A program made the translations under genes and the position numbers. This document shows positions 59,601-64,000 of a stretch of DNA of 64,000 nt, in pieces; within the stretch, counting starts at the first letter, position 1, and the number at the start of each line of letters is the position of its first letter. Source of the DNA: Tribonema minus (Eukaryota; Sar; Xanthophyceae; Tribonematales; Tribonemataceae); NCBI GenBank assembly GCA_017506865.1, contig JAFCMP010000035.1:1054001-1118000 (forward strand). Reading direction: 5' to 3'. The notes under the pieces are model-generated. The model was not told the DNA's origin. It saw only the letters and a program-made list of their open reading frames with translations, and did no database searches.

Positions 59601-61277
59601 GGCGCATTTGAGCACGAGCGTGTAGCACATGGTCCCTGATGGTCTCACAGTGCGCTGACGAACAAGGCTACTCGCAACTCATTTTTATTGTGGTCTCCGC
59701 ATACCGTGCAGTGGTGGAGAAGGAGACGAGGCGAGGCCCGTCGGGGCTGATCCTACTGTGAACATAATTCAAACAATGCTTTACAGGCCAGCGGCTCTTG
59801 TAAGTCTCCACCGTTTTCTTCGTTGAGCATCACAAAGGACAGCAGCATTCAGTCATACTGTGAATAGGCCACCGCAGTCAGTATGGAACGCTGAGCAGCC
59901 TTGAAGAGGAGAACGAGGACCAGTAGCTACAAGGCCAGCCCTTACTCTGCTCAGTGTACTAATGTGCGTTGACAATGCAAAGTGATTAGCAAGCACAGAC
60001 TTTTGAGTAGTACCTGTAGGGCGGTGAGGTGCGCAAGGCGGCTGGTTCTCTCGCTGGGAGGCGACCGCTCCGCCACATAGGCGCTGCAACCAAGAACAAG
60101 GAAAAAATGACTTGTTAGCAACAGTGCATCAAGGGTAAGACAACCTCAGCTGCTGTTCGGAGAGCAGCAGGTGCCATCAGGTGCCCGGCGCAAACCTGAC
60201 AGTAACGCGGGGGGGGCCTTGCTGTGATGCGTAGCACTTGAGCACCATGCTCGTTGGCTTAAGGTGGCAGCACAAGGCGACTTTGCATACCATATTGAAT
60301 CAATGTCATCTTGCAGCAATGCTCTCTTGCAGTGGACCAAATGTTATGTGTACGTCCACAATGGTGTACTCATGTAAATAATTTACAGACTGGGTTGCGT
60401 TCCGTTGCCGTCGTGTCATGCATGATGTGGAGGCCGGACTATAGCGTCATGCACTTTATGCAGCAAGTCAAAGACGCCATTCATGAGTGTATCCCACTGA
60501 AAGCAATAAAGGCACTGGATGCCTGACACAAGCAGAATTTACGAGCCCTTATTGCCCCCCAGTTGAGGCAAGTCAACATACCAAGCGCCTACGGCAATGC
60601 GCTGGAATGGTGCAGATCAACTCACCGGCAGACACCAAGGTTGGCGGTACCGAGGCCCATCACTAGCTGTCCAGTTATCATAAGGCCCATGATGTCCTCG
60701 CCCTGTTGACAACCAGCAGCACAGCACCAGCAGCACCAGCAGCAGCAGCCATCTTGAAGATCATAATTGCATGTGGTTGTGCCTGACAGCTGCAAGTGGT
60801 GTCATCTACGTCGTCCTCTGTCTTTTGGAGACTTGAACGTTGTGCGTGCTGCATTCGGTGCTTGTTTATGCTTTTGCTTCTACAATGACACTGTTGCAAG
60901 GCACGCATCCCACACACGTGAGTCACTGCTCTGCTGCTCACCAATGCATAGAACAGAGCGCCGATGGCGAAGACCGCCAGAGAGCTTTGCAGAGACTTGC
61001 GCACTCCGTAAAGCTGGGCAATGTAGCCGAGCACTGGCGAACCCACGATGCGTCCGATGTAGAAGGCGGCGACACTCCAGCCCACAGTCATGCTGCTCCC
61101 TCCCAGCTCGACAATCAAGGGCACAAGAGTAGGCCACAGAATGCCTCTAGCCGTGCCGCCTATCAGCACGACATACACTACTATCAAAAAGGAAACGTCA
61201 AGACCTGCGCACGCGGTACCGCACCGAGTCATCCTCCTGCGGCAGCATGGTGGAACGAGCACTTGTAGAGTACCCAT
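56633..61277 (-). CDS. Major facilitator superfamily transporter (seven exons, about 547 aa)
   Basis: Exons: 61277-60942, 60702-60626, 60083-60014, 59380-58721, 58163-58020, 57501-57255, 56742-56633 (TAA). All junctions keep phase. Twelve hydrophobic helices can be placed, from FLIVVYVVLIGGTARGILWP near the start to SFIVAACLETAGLFAGACF at the end. The helix 2-3 loop GYIAQLYGVRKSL is the MFS signature position, and GLGTANLGVCRAYVAE matches helix 4. A central cytosolic loop of about 140 residues (Ala/Pro/Ser-rich, poly-Gln at 58945-58965, basic C-end) splits the halves. WFSSTGSTAKVIFPLIA near helix 11 recalls MFSD8/CLN7 and SPX-MFS proteins, but the substrate cannot be told. The start is uncertain: 61277 and 61232 are in-frame ATGs, and an acceptor-like GCGCAG at 61205 allows an upstream exon. 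Confidence 0.85.
57037..57082 (-). repeat. Donor-side echo of transporter exon 6
   Basis: On the plus strand GAGAGCTCTGACAAGTGCTT..GCTATGAGTGGGAA copies GAGAGCTCTGACTCACCGTT..GCTATGAGCGGGAA at the exon 6 donor, about 200 bp further into the intron. The donor is destroyed. Confidence 0.75.
59455..59600 (-). repeat. Acceptor-side echo of transporter exon 4
   Basis: GTAGCGGCGTCACCGTGAGT plus CCTGCGTACTGCACAATGAG copies the exon 4 start and acceptor at 59350-59395. The following GAGAGGAGGGGTAGGCGGCC and GGGTTCAGG intron stretches are copied too. Unit about 113 bp; acceptor AG kept. Confidence 0.88.
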
Positions 61278-62261
61278 GGTAGCCGAATGTGTGGTGGTGC
61301 CTCTGCCGTTGGTTTGAAGCACAGCGAGCACGGCGCTGCTGCTGCTGTCTGCTGCTGTGGTATCACGTGGGCAAGAATGCAGTGTGTACGGGTTGCTGGC
61401 CGGGCTGCGGGAGCACCTGCGGGTGATGCAGCAAGAAATACTGTTACGAAAATAGGTGAATGAAGAGCTAAGCGGGCGTGGTTGATGCCTAAGAGTGTGC
61501 GTGTATCTCTCCAGGCTGCTGTGCGTGCTCTGCTTCAGCAGCAGCAACGCAGTGCGCCAGTGCGTCAAGAAAAGGACATTGGCCAGTTGGGATGTTCTAC
61601 TGGCAACGTGAACAGAGGTGCAATGGTAGCGTTAGCGGCATGTGTTCTTGTTGAAGAACAGAGCGCTGCGAGGACATCATCGCCATTTAAAAAAGAAACA
61701 GTTACGCCGCTCTCTTTTTTTATTCGGAGCAGTGGATGACATAAGTGCAACTAGCACCTGCACATGGTGACACAAGTGCAACAAGCAACTGAGAACCGTG
61801 TAGCGGGGGCGAACCCCATCCTCACGGGAAAACGCATTAGCCGCAACGCCCCGTCCCCTTCCCCTTTCTAACCCCTATGATCTGTGTCTACCAGCTATCG
61901 CCTCTACGGCAGCTGTGCCAACACTCGTTGGCTGCCTGTCAGCACGAGGTGTCATTTGGCACACTGCCGGCTTCCCCCGGGGGCTCGCCAAAAGCTCCCA
62001 TTCTACGCCTGGTCGCCTTCTAACCCCTATGATGCCTTGCAGAATGCAGTGCGCCGTTGCCGCCGGTGACAGCGACTCATTGCACTACTGCAACACCTTC
62101 AAGGTCAACGAAGACACGCGTGCCAGTGCGTTCACGCCATGTTCAGGCCCACTTTACAGGCTCGTCAAGCACTTGCAGAGACAGCACAGTCAAGGGTTGC
62201 AGGCGTTTCAACGGCGACCAGAACAAATTGTCCATTAAATGTGTTGATGGCGAATGTGATG
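61278..62261. other. Intergenic region (possible promoter of transporter gene)
   Basis: It lies between the transporter start and the stop of the next minus-strand gene. A phrase TTCTAACCCCTATGAT occurs at about 61867 and 62019. A sequence resembling part of a tRNA T-arm lies near 61805 but does not fold as a full tRNA. No gene is recognised. Confidence 0.4.
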
Positions 62262-64000
62262 CTACGCCTTCTTTGAACGCCGCGCTTGAAGTGCCTCCAG
62301 CTTGCGCTGCATCTCCGCTAGCTTTGCCGCCTGCATGCAGAGATGCGAAGCACCACGTTGAACGCATAAGCTCTTTCTCTTGAAGAAAGACTATTTCTTA
62401 AGGCATCAATGATCATTCAAGAAAAGGATCAAGCAGGCATGCCTGACCGGTAATCATGACCACAGATGGGATCTGATAAAGCAAGGCGGATTCCATAATT
62501 TGAAGTACTCCATATATTGCGAAATGTGTGCAAGACTGGAGGCGTAATCATGACAATCGATGACGATCACAACCAGTCGGCCGACCAGTTTAGTTGCGAC
62601 TTTTGTGACGCAACACCCCGCTGCACCTTAGCGACTTGAACACACACGTGTCAATATTATCATATCATTGATGTTGCATGGGCTGTCGCTGTCTGCGCAA
62701 ACATGGGTTTGATAATCATATCTGGTGCTAGTTGAAGAATGATGAACTTTCTTGATGAGAAGAAGGCAGCTGCAAAGCAGCGGCAATGTTCATACTGCTT
62801 CAGTTGCTTGATGTGTTGAAGCTGCACACAATTCTGAGGTACTCATACACTTGCAAGTGCAGCCAAGTACCATGCTGAAACACTGCTGCCACACCAAAAG
62901 ACTATTCTTGCCCGCTGCCAAAAGTGCCACTGGGCATGACCTTTGAAGATGTATCGACGTGTGCCTGACGCCATCATGACACTTCCTGGTCCTGTAGCAC
63001 TAACTTATGGTGCCAACAAAGGCATCTATCTATGCATAAGCTAAACCATGCACAAGCAACAGCGGGCATACCATGTTGCCAAAAGGTCTTCACCAACGAG
63101 TGGAAGTGTACTTGCCTTTCTTTCAGCTTCCTTGGCCTTGTCTCGCTCTGCTTGTAGAGCTGCATCATGGACCTGTAGAAGCAAAGCAGAAAATGGAAGT
63201 GATCAACCTGTTGAGCGACAACGATTTAACAGTGAAAGGCGTAAACAGTCGAGCCTGTGCATCCTGCTTCCTCATTCAAATCGCAGTGCGCAACCCACAC
63301 TGCTGCCTTTTGCACACTGATGTGGCCAGCGAAGTAAATCATCACCATGTTCGGAACATCACATTTGGCAATCCAGAGCTGAGACACTACGGCACTTGCA
63401 CAGAATAGTGTTGCGATCACGTGCGACATTCTTGCATGTAGTGGGCTGATGGCATCCTTGAGAGCATGTATGGAAGCGACTTCAAGCGCTGAACACCACA
63501 GCAGTGCATCAGGTGCCTGCATCACATGTTGGTCTTGGAGTGCTGCAGTTGCCACTTCACAAGCACATCAGTAAGTATCATCAGCACCTGCTACACATAT
63601 GTCTGCTAGCAGCTGCGCACCTGCACGCCCTGCTTGTTCTTTGGCGGCATTGCACTTTGTGCGTCGCTGCGTCTTGCATACGGTGCGTCAACGACGATTC
63701 CCACGGCTGTCACGGCAGCGTTTGCGGCATCCACATCGTCTGCTGCGCAGATCTGCCAGGCAGAGACAGGAATGCAAGTATAAGCACAGACACAGTCAGG
63801 AGCATCATTGAGGACAATATATAAGTCGTGTGATGTGCACTTTGCAATGCTGAGGAACTACCGTAAACAAAGCTGCCAAGAGGTCGTTTGTGGTACCAAT
63901 GCAACAGCCGTGCAAGCGCTGGAGTAACACATGGTCAAGTGATGTAATCACATGTCACTTACTGCAGACAAAAATAGTTGCGTACGGCACGTGGTCGCTG
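62262..64000 (-). CDS. Unrecognised protein, C-terminal exons, coiled-coil tail (5' part outside window)
   Basis: Exons: beyond 64000 to 63963, 63742-63621, 63172-63116, 62330-62262 (TAG). Donors are TGCA|GTAAGT, GTGCAG|GTGCGC and a GC donor (AAAG|GCAAGT); acceptors CGCAG, TACAG and TGCAG. Phases match throughout. The visible protein reads DHVPYATIFVCT, DDVDAANAAVTAVGIVVDAP, a Ser/Pro/Lys-rich stretch, then a charged helix VHDAALQAERDKAKEAERK continuing AAKLAEMQRKLEALQARR and ending SKKA. The last 40 residues fit a coiled coil. I do not recognise the family. An alternative acceptor at 63753 exists but breaks phase with the upstream exon. Confidence 0.65.

Noticed and set aside
61795..61865. 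Possible tRNA on the minus strand (GGGGTTCGCCCCC)
   Set aside because: The loop is too short for a T-arm and no acceptor stem or anticodon arm could be paired.

Overview
This window is nuclear DNA of a eukaryote, most likely a chlorophyte green alga of the Chlamydomonadales type. That placement is an inference. It rests on GC-rich exons, very dense small exons, AG|GTGAGT-like splice donors, Ala/Gln/Gly-rich triplet runs and short TTAGGG-like telomeric tracts. There are no bacterial features: genes are monocistronic, heavily interrupted and widely spaced. Most long open frames are shadows; the real genes appear only when short exons are joined with consistent phase.

Layout. (1) 661-4687 (+): 3' half of an ACAA2-type 3-ketoacyl-CoA thiolase; its 5' exons lie left of the window. 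(2) 6332-8054 (-): a complete three-exon gene for an unrecognised 316-residue protein with a glycine-zipper repeat. (3) 11001-55023 (+): a complete cohesin SMC1 gene. I could assemble 41 exons with phase-consistent junctions (3,759 nt, 1,252 residues) spread over 44 kb. (4) 56633-61277 (-): a seven-exon major-facilitator transporter, convergent with SMC1. (5) 62262 to beyond 64000 (-): the 3' exons of an unrecognised gene ending in a coiled coil.

SMC1 intron 16 (22242-37149) carries a 14.25 kb mobile-element nest. It is bounded by a 17-bp perfect inverted repeat. Inside are a 3'-end fragment and a near-full copy of a non-LTR retrotransposon on +, an unassigned spacer, a 5'-truncated member of a second related family on -, and a near-identical copy of the first family on -. 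The encoded order is zinc finger, reverse transcriptase, Ala/Gln-rich linker, CCHC knuckle, PD-(D/E)XK-like nuclease, as in R2-type elements. Every element end abuts arrays of the palindromic unit GAGTACTC, which looks like the insertion target. The two near-full copies carry different frameshifts.

The most unusual property is what I call exon echoes. Around more than half of the SMC1 exons, and in the thiolase and transporter genes, the introns hold one to five tandem, partly decayed copies of the adjacent exon-intron junction. Acceptor-side copies lie upstream of the real exon and donor-side copies downstream, often with splice dinucleotides kept. The introns seem to have grown by repeated local duplication of splice junctions. 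GC-AG introns are also frequent (4 of 40 in SMC1, plus others), and the intron motif TTGAAGTAC recurs throughout.
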